From a bacterium (lineage in GTDB: Bacteria; Patescibacteriota; Saccharimonadia; CAILAD01; BJGX01), in NCBI GenBank assembly GCA_023261595.1, contig JAHFOQ010000003.1, forward strand, positions 1 through 51,885: 51,885 nt of DNA, in the 5' to 3' direction. The notes beneath the pieces were generated by a model. The model saw nothing but the letters and a program-made list of their open reading frames with translations, did no database searches and was not told the DNA's origin. The translations under genes and the position numbers were made by a program. Below, piece by piece: positions 26,199-34,509 of this stretch (the stretch's first letter is position 1; the number at the start of each line of letters is the position of its first letter).

Positions 26199-26798
26199 TT
26201 ATTCACCGACATTCCCTGTTTTAATTGTTCCCGCACGCGCGTACCGGGCGACCATAACGCCTTTCTTACCAACGTGATTTTCAATGAGTTTAAATGTTCT
26301 TGGAGCTTCACAACCATTAAAAAGTTTTTTTCCTTTTCCGAGAATAATCGGATAAGTCATAAGACAGAGTTCATCTACAAGTTCATTTGCAAGGAGTAAT
26401 TGCACCAACTTACTACTACCCCACACGTGGAGGTCAGGACCATTTGATTTCTTCAACTTTGTGATATCTTTCACGTTTCGCAGAAAAGTGGTATTTTGCC
26501 AGGAAGTTTCTGTCTTCGTAGCAGATAAAACATACTTCATATTGTCATTTATAAATGGCCAAACCTCACCGTGCTTGGGCCAATAATGAGACCAGATCTC
26601 AAATGTATATCCTCCTAGTAAGTATTCAACATTAGCCTTGAGTGCTGGACCAGTTACCAATCCTGCCGCATCATCGTCCATAAATGGCGCTTGCCAACCT
26701 CCGAATTCGAATTTAGCTGTCGGGTCTTCCTCTTGACCGCCTGGTGCCTGCATGACACCATCAATCGTTACAAATTCTTGGACAATAATTTTTCGCAT
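26199..26798 (-). CDS. Dihydrofolate reductase-family (RibD C-terminal-like) protein
   Basis: 199 residues. The start MRKIIVQEFVTIDGVMQAPGG is typical of the small RibD_C/dihydrofolate-reductase-like proteins (YyaP/YwjB type); LLGGYTFEIWSHYWP near 70, KYVLSATKTETSW near 100, PDLHVWGSSKLVQLLLANELVDELCL near 138 and YPIILGKGKKLF complete the NADPH-binding fold. The substrate of these proteins is mostly unknown, and true DHFR activity is not implied. Shine-Dalgarno AAGGAG 7 nt before the ATG. The gene lies between two 90-bp direct repeats, which suggests it arrived as a cassette. Confidence 0.85.
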   Translation of the reverse strand: MRKIIVQEFVTIDGVMQAPGGQEEDPTAKFEFGGWQAPFMDDDAAGLVTGPALKANVEYLLGGYTFEIWSHYWPKHGEVWPFINDNMKYVLSATKTETSWQNTTFLRNVKDITKLKKSNGPDLHVWGSSKLVQLLLANELVDELCLMTYPIILGKGKKLFNGCEAPRTFKLIENHVGKKGVMVARYARAGTIKTGNVGE

Positions 26799-26902
26799 AC
26801 TACCACTCCTTTTATAAAACCATAATATCAAAAAAAGACCTTGCGGTCTCTTTTAATGTGTTAATGGTTAGTACGGATGAGAGGACAGCGCCAGATTTTC
26901 GC

Positions 26903-26992
26903 ATTTGCTCAATCAGACTAACCTTGGGTTTCAAGTCCTCACCCATTTCCAAAACAGAAAGTCCCTTGCGGGACTTCTTGTTTTGGTGCGGA
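26903..26992. repeat. 90-bp direct repeat, copy B, overlapping tRNA-Leu(CAG) 3' end
   Basis: Matches 26002-26091 with about 8-9 differences. The hairpin AAGTCCC-TTGC-GGGACTT (26959-26976) is followed by T-rich sequence on both strands. Bases 26984-26992 are the CCA and acceptor end of tRNA-Leu(CAG). Confidence 0.88.
26951..26984 (-). terminator. Terminator of tRNA-Leu(CAG) in repeat copy B
   Basis: On the minus strand the tRNA is followed by AAGTCCC, loop, GGGACTT and TCTGTTTT. Confidence 0.75.
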
Positions 26993-27069
26993 TGAGAGGA
27001 CTTGAACCTCCACGGGATTGCTCCCACTAGAACCTGAATCTAGCGTGTATACCATTTCACCACATCCGC
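26984..27069 (-). tRNA. tRNA-Leu (CAG)
   Basis: 86 nt with encoded CCA and long variable arm. Acceptor GCGGATG/CATCCGC, anticodon loop TTCAGGT, T loop TTCAAGT. Its 3' end lies inside direct repeat copy B. Confidence 0.95.
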
Positions 27070-27102
27070 TCACTTTGTGATTATATCAAATGTATTCTCT
27101 TA

Positions 27103-28842
27103 CTATTTTGTTTTAGCTTTTGGTTGCAATGTTGTATTTAGATACCATTTTTGTACATCATAAAATCTATCGCTCGGTTCAGAAATCTTCTGTGCAGAAA
27201 ATCCATGTAGCGTATCGCTCTGTGCGTAATTATAAAACGGTGTATACAGTATAATCGCAGGTAAATCTTTACTCCAGGCCTGCAAAAAGGCAGCATAGCG
27301 TGTTTGTCGATAATCAGCATCTTTAGCAATTCTTCCGGCCTCGAGCTGCTTATCTACTTCAGGATTGCTATAATTACTTACATTAAGGCCCGGGTCAGTT
27401 ACTTGACTAGAATGCCAATAGCTATACACATCAGAATCGATACCTAAATCTTGACCATATAAAAGTACATCGTAATTACGCGGGCGAATAGCAGTTTGTT
27501 GGAGAGTGCCGAGGTCCATTTCATTAACTTCTACCTTAATACCTAATTTTTCCCATTGTGTTTTTAAGGCCTCCGCCACTTCGGCATAACTAGAATTCTT
27601 TAAGGTTGCGATGGTAATAGTAGTGTTATTTGTATTAGCTTGACCAATTTTCTGCATAAGATCTTTTGCAGCGGATAGATTATAGTCATAGCGTGGTGCA
27701 TTTGCATCAAAACCACTATAACCGGCTAGAATAGGATATGGAACTGCAATGGCTTGATTATGAAGTTGATTACTAACGAGTGATTTCTTATCAGTTGCAT
27801 ATGCAAGAGCTTGTCGCATTCGCGGATCAGATAATTCGGGAGATTTCATATTAAAGAATGCCCCTGCATACGCTGGCATATTTAGGTGATGAATCGTAAC
27901 ACTATCTATCTTACTTACTTTTTCAAACTGCTGAGTATTACCTATCGCGAACCCCATTATTTGCTGTTTAGCATATCCATCAACATAATCATTCGAAGAT
28001 GGATATTCAACAAAATTAAACTTAGTAATATTCGGCGCGCCAAAATAATATTTTTTGTTAGCTAACAATTCTATGGTTTGTAGATGAGGATCAAGCTGTG
28101 GCAAAATGTACGGTCCTGTTCCTACCGGTTTTTGATTAAACTCATGTGTTTTAAGGAGATTTGGTCTAACATTTTCGAGCAAATGTTTTGGTAATATTCC
28201 CAGGGTAGCATTACTAAGAAATGGCCCATAACTCGTTGGCAATGTAAAAACGATGGTTAATGGATCTATAACCTGATATCGAACATTACTCCAGTTTGCA
28301 GATTCTCCACTACGGGTGTCGGGATTTTGAACTCGAGCAATGGTAAATGCTACATCTTCTGCGGTAAATTTAGTACCATCATGCCACACAACATTTGGAC
28401 GTAGATGGAACGTATAGGTCTTTTTGTCAGAACTAATATCCCAACTTGAGGCAAGGTCGCCTTCTATCTGTCGATTACTATTTACACGCGTAAGGCCCGA
28501 AAAAACAAGACGACTAACGTCACTGCTGCCTGGATTGTCAGTAAACAATGGATTAACGGTAACAACCTTATTACTAATTGCTTCTGCATATGTTCCGCCA
28601 GAGAGTGGTGCTGCAACAAGATAATGTGAATTTGCTGAAGAAATTTGACCTACTATTCCCCAAATACTTACCGTAACAACAAGAATCATGCAGATTATCA
28701 TCCAACGAACTTCACCAAGTTTTTTCCATCCCCCCACAAGATGTCGGTTTAAATAATTACGAAACCAAACTTCCCATATATGAAAACTCCGCTTAAAGCG
28801 GCGTAAGCTCCGATTAGTTTTAAATTTTAGATAAGAGCCCAT
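27103..28842 (-). CDS. Peptide/oligopeptide ABC-type solute-binding protein, membrane-anchored
   Basis: 579-residue family-5 extracellular solute-binding protein (OppA/DppA type). A basic N-terminus precedes one membrane helix (about 46-66) with no lipobox, so it is anchored by the helix and not by lipid. Family landmarks: NPLFTDNPGSSDVSRLVFSGLTR near 98, the typical LRPNVVWHDGTKFTAEDVAF near 150, TVVFTLP-like IVFTLPTSYG, and ALAYATDKKSLV near 350. No transporter permease or ATPase gene is adjacent. It follows secG by 6 nt without a Shine-Dalgarno, in the order holin-like, secG, binding protein. Peptide uptake would suit a cell without amino acid synthesis. Confidence 0.9.
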   Translation of the reverse strand: MGSYLKFKTNRSLRRFKRSFHIWEVWFRNYLNRHLVGGWKKLGEVRWMIICMILVVTVSIWGIVGQISSANSHYLVAAPLSGGTYAEAISNKVVTVNPLFTDNPGSSDVSRLVFSGLTRVNSNRQIEGDLASSWDISSDKKTYTFHLRPNVVWHDGTKFTAEDVAFTIARVQNPDTRSGESANWSNVRYQVIDPLTIVFTLPTSYGPFLSNATLGILPKHLLENVRPNLLKTHEFNQKPVGTGPYILPQLDPHLQTIELLANKKYYFGAPNITKFNFVEYPSSNDYVDGYAKQQIMGFAIGNTQQFEKVSKIDSVTIHHLNMPAYAGAFFNMKSPELSDPRMRQALAYATDKKSLVSNQLHNQAIAVPYPILAGYSGFDANAPRYDYNLSAAKDLMQKIGQANTNNTTITIATLKNSSYAEVAEALKTQWEKLGIKVEVNEMDLGTLQQTAIRPRNYDVLLYGQDLGIDSDVYSYWHSSQVTDPGLNVSNYSNPEVDKQLEAGRIAKDADYRQTRYAAFLQAWSKDLPAIILYTPFYNYAQSDTLHGFSAQKISEPSDRFYDVQKWYLNTTLQPKAKTK

Positions 28843-28848
28843 TGGTTT

Positions 28849-29067
28849 TTAGCGGACAACAAGTAGACCAACTAGACTTGCAACAAAACCAGTCGCTAGC
28901 GCTACTGTAAGATAAAATAATACGCGTTCAGCTCCGCGTTTTGTTCGGTAAAACCCACTGTCTCCGCCAAAAGCACTGCCCAAACCAGAACCTTGGTTTT
29001 GCAAAAGAATAACAATAATTAGCAGTGTGCTAGTTATGATTGTGGTTATGATTAATGCTGATCTCAT
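28849..29067 (-). CDS. secG: Preprotein translocase subunit SecG
   Basis: 72 residues with two membrane helices (3-24 and 48-70). Between them is the conserved LLQNQGSGLGSAFGG stretch of SecG. Accessory subunit of the SecYEG export channel. The start overlaps the stop of the holin-like gene (ATGA). Confidence 0.92.
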   Translation of the reverse strand: MRSALIITTIITSTLLIIVILLQNQGSGLGSAFGGDSGFYRTKRGAERVLFYLTVALATGFVASLVGLLVVR

Positions 29068-29423
29068 ACTTGTTCCTCTTTTAAAATAAATAAATCAATG
29101 CAATAGTTAGCGAGCCAAACGATTATTACTGCTCCAATTGCTGCCCATATGCTGTGTAGCTGAAAGGGTGGATAAATTTTGGTGGTAATCCATAACATTA
29201 GAGCGTTTACAATTAATGTAAATATTCCAAGTGTCAGTACAATTGCAGGAAGACTGATTATAACAACTAATGGCCTAATAAGAGCATTTACTACGCCGAA
29301 AATTAGACTGGCGATTAAGAGAATAATCAATCGATTCTGATAATCGACCCCAGGAATAAGTAGGCTTGCTAAAAATAGACCTACGCCATTTCCAATCCAG
29401 CTCCATATAAATCGTTTTAACAC
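29064..29423 (-). CDS. Four-helix membrane protein of the phage-holin-4_2 (YvlD-like) family
   Basis: 119 residues with four membrane helices (about 9-25, 31-52, 55-80, 88-112). The central FGVVNALIRPLVVIISLPAIVLTLGIFTLIVNALML is the family signature. Despite the name, members are common chromosomal proteins and no lytic function is implied. The start is GTG at 29423: an extended -10 (TGGTAAAAT) ends 6 nt before it and there is no Shine-Dalgarno, so the mRNA is predicted leaderless. First gene of the unit with secG and the solute-binding protein. Confidence 0.85.
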   Translation of the reverse strand: MLKRFIWSWIGNGVGLFLASLLIPGVDYQNRLIILLIASLIFGVVNALIRPLVVIISLPAIVLTLGIFTLIVNALMLWITTKIYPPFQLHSIWAAIGAVIIVWLANYCIDLFILKEEQV

Positions 29424-29429
29424 TTCGTT

Positions 29430-29438
29430 ATTTTACCA
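29430..29438 (-). promoter_or_regulatory. Extended -10 giving a leaderless GTG start
   Basis: Minus strand TG, one base, TAAAAT (29435-29430), 6 nt before the GTG at 29423. Confidence 0.58.
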
Positions 29439-29483
29439 TAACAGACGGGTTTTTCCGAGAGTTTTGCATAAGTTTTCTCGAGT

Positions 29484-30944
29484 CTACTCGGGTGTAGTAT
29501 GTTTTGTTTGCTCGAGAATCTTTGCAGTTAATTTCGGTCCAATAAAGTCTGAAATATCTTTTTCTGTAGCATCCATTACCGCACGTGCACTACCAAAATG
29601 TCGAATAAGTTTCTTCCTAGTAATTGGACCAATCCCTGCAATGTCTTCAAGTGCTGAGCTGCTGGTGCGCTTTTTTCGGACAAGGGTGTGATAACTCACT
29701 GCAAAACGATGAGCTTCATCGCGAATTCTCTGTAATAAATGAAGTAGAGGTGTACCTGGATCAAAATTTGTGAGAAAGAACTCTCCCTCCCTCCTACTTT
29801 TCGAACTAGCATTTTCTTTTGCATCATCAATATGCTGTACGATTGTTTCGTAACGCTTCGCAAGGCCAACAACTGGTACGGTAATACCATCATGAGCCAA
29901 TTGCTGACGAGCAGCACTGAGCTGTCCTTTTCCGCCATCTACAATAATTAAATCGGGTTTACCCCATTTGTTATTACGCGACGAGAATCTTCGTTGTAAT
30001 GTCTCGGCCATCATTGCAAAGTCATTAGGCCCTTTGGTACGCATTTTAAAGTGACGATACTCCTTATTGTCTGGGACACCGTCAGTAAACACTATCATAC
30101 TACTTACTGCGTCTCCACCAGCAAAATTTGAGATATCATAACATTCGATTCTACGAGGAGTTTTACGTAATCCGAGCAACTGGGCTAATTCAATTAATGC
30201 ACTATCCAGCGTAAGATCGAATGTTTCTTCTCGACCAAATACGATTTTTGTATGTAATGACTTTATCGCTAAATATTGGTTACGAACACCTGCAGCGGTT
30301 TCATAGTCTTTCGTTTTAGCCAAACGTTTCATCTCTTTTTCTAATTCTTTTAAAAGAGTGTCTGTCTTACCTTCAAAGATCAACATTAATCGTTTAATAC
30401 CTCGTCGATATTCTTCTTGGCTCATATCTGGCAAGGGTGCTACCCCAATTTGGTATTCAAGTTTTGATAACTTAGTTTGCTTCGGTTTTGTATAGTATGG
30501 AAAAATCTTTCGCATGTAGCGCAAAGCTTGTTTTACTTGATATCCAGAAACAAAAGGGCCAAAATATTTACTTTTATCTCCGACTGGTCTTCGTACTAAC
30601 GTGATGTAGGGATATTCTTCTTGCAAAGCAACTTTTATATAAATAAAGTTTTTATCATCGCGAAGCTCGATATTGTAGAGTGGTTTATGCCTTTTAATAA
30701 ACTCAGCCTCTAAAAAAAGTGCTTCAATTTCGGAATCTGTTTCTATCCAGTCAACAACAGCGATATTGCTAACAAGTATAGGAGTTTTTACATCTCGATG
30801 TTTCTTCTGAAAATAACTATTAACCCTACGTTTCAGAATAGATGCTTTACCGATGTAGATTATCTTTCCTGTTGCATCTCGAAAGAAATATACTCCGGGT
30901 TTTGCAGGAAGTTGTTTTAATTTTTCTTGTAGGGATGTCTTCAT
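29484..30944 (-). CDS. uvrC: UvrABC excinuclease subunit C (short form)
   Basis: Makes both incisions around DNA damage bound by UvrB. 486 residues, about 100 fewer than E. coli UvrC. Present: GIY-YIG domain (KPGVYFFRDATGKIIYIGKAS, 15-95), UVR motif (KEMKRLAKTKDYETAAGVRNQ near 205), RNase H-like endonuclease domain (RIECYDISNFAGGDAVSSMI near 270, LIIVDGGKGQL near 335) and one C-terminal helix-hairpin-helix pair (LEDIAGIGPITRKKLIRHFG near 437). TATAAT ends exactly 6 nt before the ATG; leaderless. Confidence 0.95.
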   Translation of the reverse strand: MKTSLQEKLKQLPAKPGVYFFRDATGKIIYIGKASILKRRVNSYFQKKHRDVKTPILVSNIAVVDWIETDSEIEALFLEAEFIKRHKPLYNIELRDDKNFIYIKVALQEEYPYITLVRRPVGDKSKYFGPFVSGYQVKQALRYMRKIFPYYTKPKQTKLSKLEYQIGVAPLPDMSQEEYRRGIKRLMLIFEGKTDTLLKELEKEMKRLAKTKDYETAAGVRNQYLAIKSLHTKIVFGREETFDLTLDSALIELAQLLGLRKTPRRIECYDISNFAGGDAVSSMIVFTDGVPDNKEYRHFKMRTKGPNDFAMMAETLQRRFSSRNNKWGKPDLIIVDGGKGQLSAARQQLAHDGITVPVVGLAKRYETIVQHIDDAKENASSKSRREGEFFLTNFDPGTPLLHLLQRIRDEAHRFAVSYHTLVRKKRTSSSALEDIAGIGPITRKKLIRHFGSARAVMDATEKDISDFIGPKLTAKILEQTKHTTPE

Positions 30945-30950
30945 CCCCTT

Positions 30951-30956
30951 ATTATA
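30951..30956 (-). promoter_or_regulatory. -10 box of uvrC (leaderless)
   Basis: TATAAT on the minus strand, 6 nt before the uvrC ATG. It lies between uvrC and the preceding surface-protein gene, so uvrC has its own promoter. Confidence 0.6.
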
Positions 30957-30967
30957 GCCTTATTACA

Positions 30968-32074
30968 CTATTTTTTTGGAGGTTTTGGTTGTTTCTTATG
31001 AGTAGATTTAGGCTGTGTTTTCTTTACAGGGTGTGGCGCTTGAGCAGATGAACTATGAGTCTGTGTTGAATTATCTACAGAATTTTGGTTTGTTTTTTGC
31101 GCGAGTTTAATAATATGTTGGTTGTATCGTCTAATTAACCATCGAATAATGAAGAACAAAATTACAATGATAAGCAGTACAAGTAAGATAAGTTTATATG
31201 GAATTACCCAGAAAGTAGTTACTGTTTCGAGTGGAGTTGAGTTAACACCATACGTCAGTTTCATTTTGGCAGTATAACGCCCAAACATCCACTTAGAATT
31301 AAGTGTTTCTTGGAATCGACGAATACTTTGTGGCAAGATACTGCGCGGAGGATCCTGTGGATTAGCTGGATCACCATTAACTCGTAATGTACCAGCGTTA
31401 CGCCCAAGCATATCAGTTACTTCAATAGTGCCAGTTGGTTTAACATGAATGTTCCCATCGTTTCGAAGACGCTCTACAAAACTAATTGGACCAGTTTCAA
31501 AAAATGATGATTTTGCAAAGCTTGGAGTCGCACTATAATATTCCACTACATTCACTTTTTCTTCAACTGCTCCGCCAATACGCATTAAAACAAGAGAACC
31601 AATACTTGCAGAAATTGCTACACCGGTTTCTTGTATCTCTGGAGCCTGGCCAGTAAATCGAAATACTGCATAGTGTCCACCTGGCTCGGCATCGGCAGGT
31701 ACATTTACTTGGAATTGAACGAGTTTACTTTCTTTACTACCTAATACAAAAGGTGGTGGTGCCACTACCCAACTATGTAATGTGTAGCTCGTTTCTTGGG
31801 TATAATCAAAGATAATGTTTGGTTCACCCGTTTCATTCTTTGAACCAAAGTCATTAATCTGACTTTTAATAAGTAGATCACCGCTAGATATATTCGTAAG
31901 TTTTATAGTTGCTATGGCAGTTTTACCAGGTTCACCTTGAAGCTCCAGGACCGGAGGAGAAATAGAAAGAGCCTGACCATTTTCTGCCTTGGCAGGAACA
32001 GGTACACTTAACTGAGCCAGTAGCACGACTAGCATTCCTAGAGAGAAAATAGTTCTGATAAGTCGTGTTCGCAT
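30968..32074 (-). CDS. DUF916-like anchored surface protein
   Basis: 368 residues: signal peptide cleaved after AKA (about 30), two beta-sandwich domains (about 33-165 and 180-290), one C-terminal membrane helix (295-314) and a basic, Gln/Pro/Lys-rich cytoplasmic tail. The first domain has SISPPVLELQGEPGKTAIATIKLTN, the second has NIHVKPTGTIEVTDMLG and ILPQSIRRF before YTAKMKLTYG. That order (pre-membrane Ig-like domains, then helix) is like the DUF916/DUF3324 proteins that accompany WxL surface proteins in Firmicutes. Three WxL-like genes lie just upstream. Family match by pattern only. TATAAT ends 6 nt before the ATG; leaderless. Confidence 0.62.
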   Translation of the reverse strand: MRTRLIRTIFSLGMLVVLLAQLSVPVPAKAENGQALSISPPVLELQGEPGKTAIATIKLTNISSGDLLIKSQINDFGSKNETGEPNIIFDYTQETSYTLHSWVVAPPPFVLGSKESKLVQFQVNVPADAEPGGHYAVFRFTGQAPEIQETGVAISASIGSLVLMRIGGAVEEKVNVVEYYSATPSFAKSSFFETGPISFVERLRNDGNIHVKPTGTIEVTDMLGRNAGTLRVNGDPANPQDPPRSILPQSIRRFQETLNSKWMFGRYTAKMKLTYGVNSTPLETVTTFWVIPYKLILLVLLIIVILFFIIRWLIRRYNQHIIKLAQKTNQNSVDNSTQTHSSSAQAPHPVKKTQPKSTHKKQPKPPKK

Positions 32075-32080
32075 ATAGGT

Positions 32081-32086
32081 ATTATA
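32081..32086 (-). promoter_or_regulatory. -10 box of the DUF916-like gene (leaderless)
   Basis: TATAAT on the minus strand, 6 nt before the ATG at 32074; -35-like TTCACA 18 nt upstream. Confidence 0.6.
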
Positions 32087-32124
32087 TCTAACTTATTATA
32101 GTTTGTGAATTATATTACAGAATT

Positions 32125-33213
32125 CTAGAATGTTGCGGTACATACATAGGTTAATACTGTAGTGTAAGTACCCGGTGCTTGGGTTCCAGAAACATTAGCC
32201 AAGTAAGACACGGTAAAGAGTCTAAAGCCATCGGCTGAACCTTGCGAGACGGCATTGGTTGCAGCACCTGCTGTAAATGAATACTGGTTCGTAGTATTTA
32301 ACGCAGTGACCGGGTTAGCACTACCCGCCCCTGCTGGGTTGGCACCGAATGAGCTTGGTACGGTGTTGGCAACCATATTCATACCAAATTGCGAGGTACC
32401 CTGAGTAGGCGAGGTTGCTGCCGCACCAATAGAAGCTATCGTGTTACCACCAGAAGTCGGCAAGATACCATTGTAGGTAATAACATAGCCAGTTGAGGCG
32501 TTCGTAGTAACTCCAATTTGAGAGGTACCAGTACCAGATGTACTTGGAGTAAGGGTGCCAAGCGATACACTCGAACCCGTAGCACTTGCACAACTCGAAC
32601 TGGTAATACCTGATGTACCAGTACAGAAAGTGAGCGATTCATCGACCGAAGCAGTAACGGTAATTGCATTAGCGGTAGAAACTGCAATAACGCCTGTATC
32701 AAGAGCATTTGTCCAAGCAGTATCAGAATAGGTGGTCATACGAAGATAAAAAGTGGTATTCGTAGTCGAAGGGTTGGTTACAGCCGTCCAGGGTACTGAT
32801 ACAACTCCAGATGGAGCTACCGCATTAGTCTGAGTAATACGTAATTTGCCAGCTGTAGCAGTATTGTTCGTCCAGCCAGTGTTGGTACCTAAACCAGTTG
32901 TAACACCAGTTGTAGACGAGCCAACACTCGTAAAACCAGCGGGGGTAGAACAAGCACCAGAGGCAGTTGTACAAGCGACGAGTTCAAGTGACTGAACAGC
33001 AGTAGCAGTTGGTAATGCGGCAGTACTGAGAGTATATGTAGTAGACGCGGAGGCAGCAGAACTACCGAGCGTTACTTTACGACTGGTAATTTGAGCGGCT
33101 TGTGTAGTTCCGCTTAAGGCAAATGGCATTATTATTGTTGTAACGGCAAAAACAACAGCTATTACAGACCGGGCGCGTTCCTCTATTTTATTCAACATAC
33201 TTTTATTATTCAC
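32125..33213 (-). CDS. Secreted Ser/Thr-rich surface protein with WxL-like C-terminal domain, paralog 1
   Basis: 362 residues, GTG start behind AAGGAG. Signal peptide cleaved after TQAA (about 40). The mature chain is Thr/Ser/Ala-rich and beta. Paired cysteines occur in CTTASGAC, CTGTSGITSSSC and the last YVCTATF. The C-terminal 150 residues carry TSQIGVTTNASTGYVITYNG, SQFGMNMVANTVP and VSYLANVSGTQAPGTYTT, ending LTYVCTATF; the final GTYTTVLTY resembles the WxL ending (GTYTATLTW) with Tyr for Trp. The gene at 33315 is a tandem paralog (about 90% identity over the last 210 residues). Function unknown; wall or surface layer role inferred. Confidence 0.75.
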   Translation of the reverse strand: MNNKSMLNKIEERARSVIAVVFAVTTIIMPFALSGTTQAAQITSRKVTLGSSAASASTTYTLSTAALPTATAVQSLELVACTTASGACSTPAGFTSVGSSTTGVTTGLGTNTGWTNNTATAGKLRITQTNAVAPSGVVSVPWTAVTNPSTTNTTFYLRMTTYSDTAWTNALDTGVIAVSTANAITVTASVDESLTFCTGTSGITSSSCASATGSSVSLGTLTPSTSGTGTSQIGVTTNASTGYVITYNGILPTSGGNTIASIGAAATSPTQGTSQFGMNMVANTVPSSFGANPAGAGSANPVTALNTTNQYSFTAGAATNAVSQGSADGFRLFTVSYLANVSGTQAPGTYTTVLTYVCTATF

Positions 33214-33314
33214 TTCTTACTCCTTAATTATACTGCTCTTAGTTTTTGTAGTTTTTAATAATCTTTCTAAATGTAGCATAAGCATTTTAATAAAGTCAAT
33301 TTTCGTAAGTTATT

Positions 33315-34418
33315 TTAAAATGTTGCTGTACATACATAGGTAATAGTGGTGCTATAGCTACCCGGTGCTTGGGTTCCAGAAATATTCGCTAAATAAGAGA
33401 CGGTGAAGAGACGGAAGCCATCGGCTGATCCTTGCGAGACTGCATTCGTTGCAGCACCTGCTGTATATGAATACTGGTTAGTGCTGTTTAATGCAGTAAC
33501 TGGGTTAGCACTACCCGCGCCTGCTGGGTTGGCACCGAAGGTGGTAGGTACGGTATTGGCCTTCATATTCATACCGAATTGTGAGGTTCCTTGGGTGGGT
33601 GTAGTAGCCGAAGCTCCGATTGATGCAATCGTATTACCCCCAGAAGTTGGCAAGATACCATTATAAGTAATAACATAACCAGTTGCGGCATTCGTGGTAA
33701 CACCAATTTGAGAAGTACCAGTACCTGATGTTGCTGTTGTAAGTGTGCCGAGTGCTACGCTCGAACCTGTGGCACCAGCACAACTCGAACTGGTAATACC
33801 AGAGGTCCCAGTACAGAAAGTTAAAAGTTCATCGACTGAAGCAGTAACGGTAATTGCATTGGCTGTAGAGACGGCAATGGTACCGGTATCTAATGGTGTG
33901 GTCCAGGCAGCATCAGAATACGTTGTCATTCTAAGATAAAATGTTGTATTCGTTGCAGTTGGATTTGTCACCCCACCCCAGCTAATTGCTACTGCTCCAG
34001 AAGGAGTGGTTGCATTGGCGGCATTCAGTATTCTTAAACTACCTGCAGTAGCAGTGTTAACCGTCCAGCCAGAACCCGCTCCAACACCAGAAGGTTGAGC
34101 AACCAGAGTCGAAGAAGAGTTAACAAACCCCGACGGTGTAGAACAAGCGCCCGAGGCAGTTGTACAAGCAGTAAGACTCACAGACTTTATAGCTGTGCCT
34201 GTTGTTGGGAGAGCTGCGGTTACAAGATCGTACTGTACACTCGCAGCAGCTCCAGCAGAATTAGAAAGAGTAACTTTACGGCCGGTAATTTGAGCGGCTT
34301 GCGCCATATTAGCCCAAGCAAACGGTGAAATAATTGCCGTCAATACAAAAAATATCAACAATAGTATAGATGATCTTTGTTGCCGTACTGCATGATTATG
34401 AGTAAACATGGTCTTCAA
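33315..34418 (-). CDS. Secreted Ser/Thr-rich surface protein with WxL-like C-terminal domain, paralog 2
   Basis: 367 residues from a TTG at 34418; an ATG three codons later (34409) is an equally possible start, both with weak Shine-Dalgarno. Signal peptide to about residue 42 (ANMAQAA). Same architecture as the neighbour: CTTASGAC, CTGTSGITSSSC, and a C-terminal domain with SQFGMNMKANTVPTTFGA, NQYSYTAGAATNAVSQ and APGSYSTTITYVCTATF. N-terminal halves of the two differ more than the C-terminal halves, which suggests recent duplication with gene conversion or selection at the C-terminus. Transcription direction is shared with three other surface genes. Confidence 0.75.
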   Translation of the reverse strand: MKTMFTHNHAVRQQRSSILLLIFFVLTAIISPFAWANMAQAAQITGRKVTLSNSAGAAASVQYDLVTAALPTTGTAIKSVSLTACTTASGACSTPSGFVNSSSTLVAQPSGVGAGSGWTVNTATAGSLRILNAANATTPSGAVAISWGGVTNPTATNTTFYLRMTTYSDAAWTTPLDTGTIAVSTANAITVTASVDELLTFCTGTSGITSSSCAGATGSSVALGTLTTATSGTGTSQIGVTTNAATGYVITYNGILPTSGGNTIASIGASATTPTQGTSQFGMNMKANTVPTTFGANPAGAGSANPVTALNSTNQYSYTAGAATNAVSQGSADGFRLFTVSYLANISGTQAPGSYSTTITYVCTATF

Positions 34419-34509
34419 ATTAGTAACTTTCTTTTCATATTTAAACTTTTAATTATTAAAAGAATTAGGTTATAAAACTATAATACCATAACAATTATTA
34501 TTTATGTTA

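Noticed and set aside
26918-26950. Extra plus-strand tRNA near tRNA-Leu(CAG)
   Set aside because: Only a T-arm-like string is present; no anticodon arm or acceptor stem can be folded.
29064-29423. Prophage indicated by the holin-like gene and by the S74 domain
   Set aside because: The holin-4_2 family is common on chromosomes and sits with secG here; no capsid, terminase or integrase gene is present.
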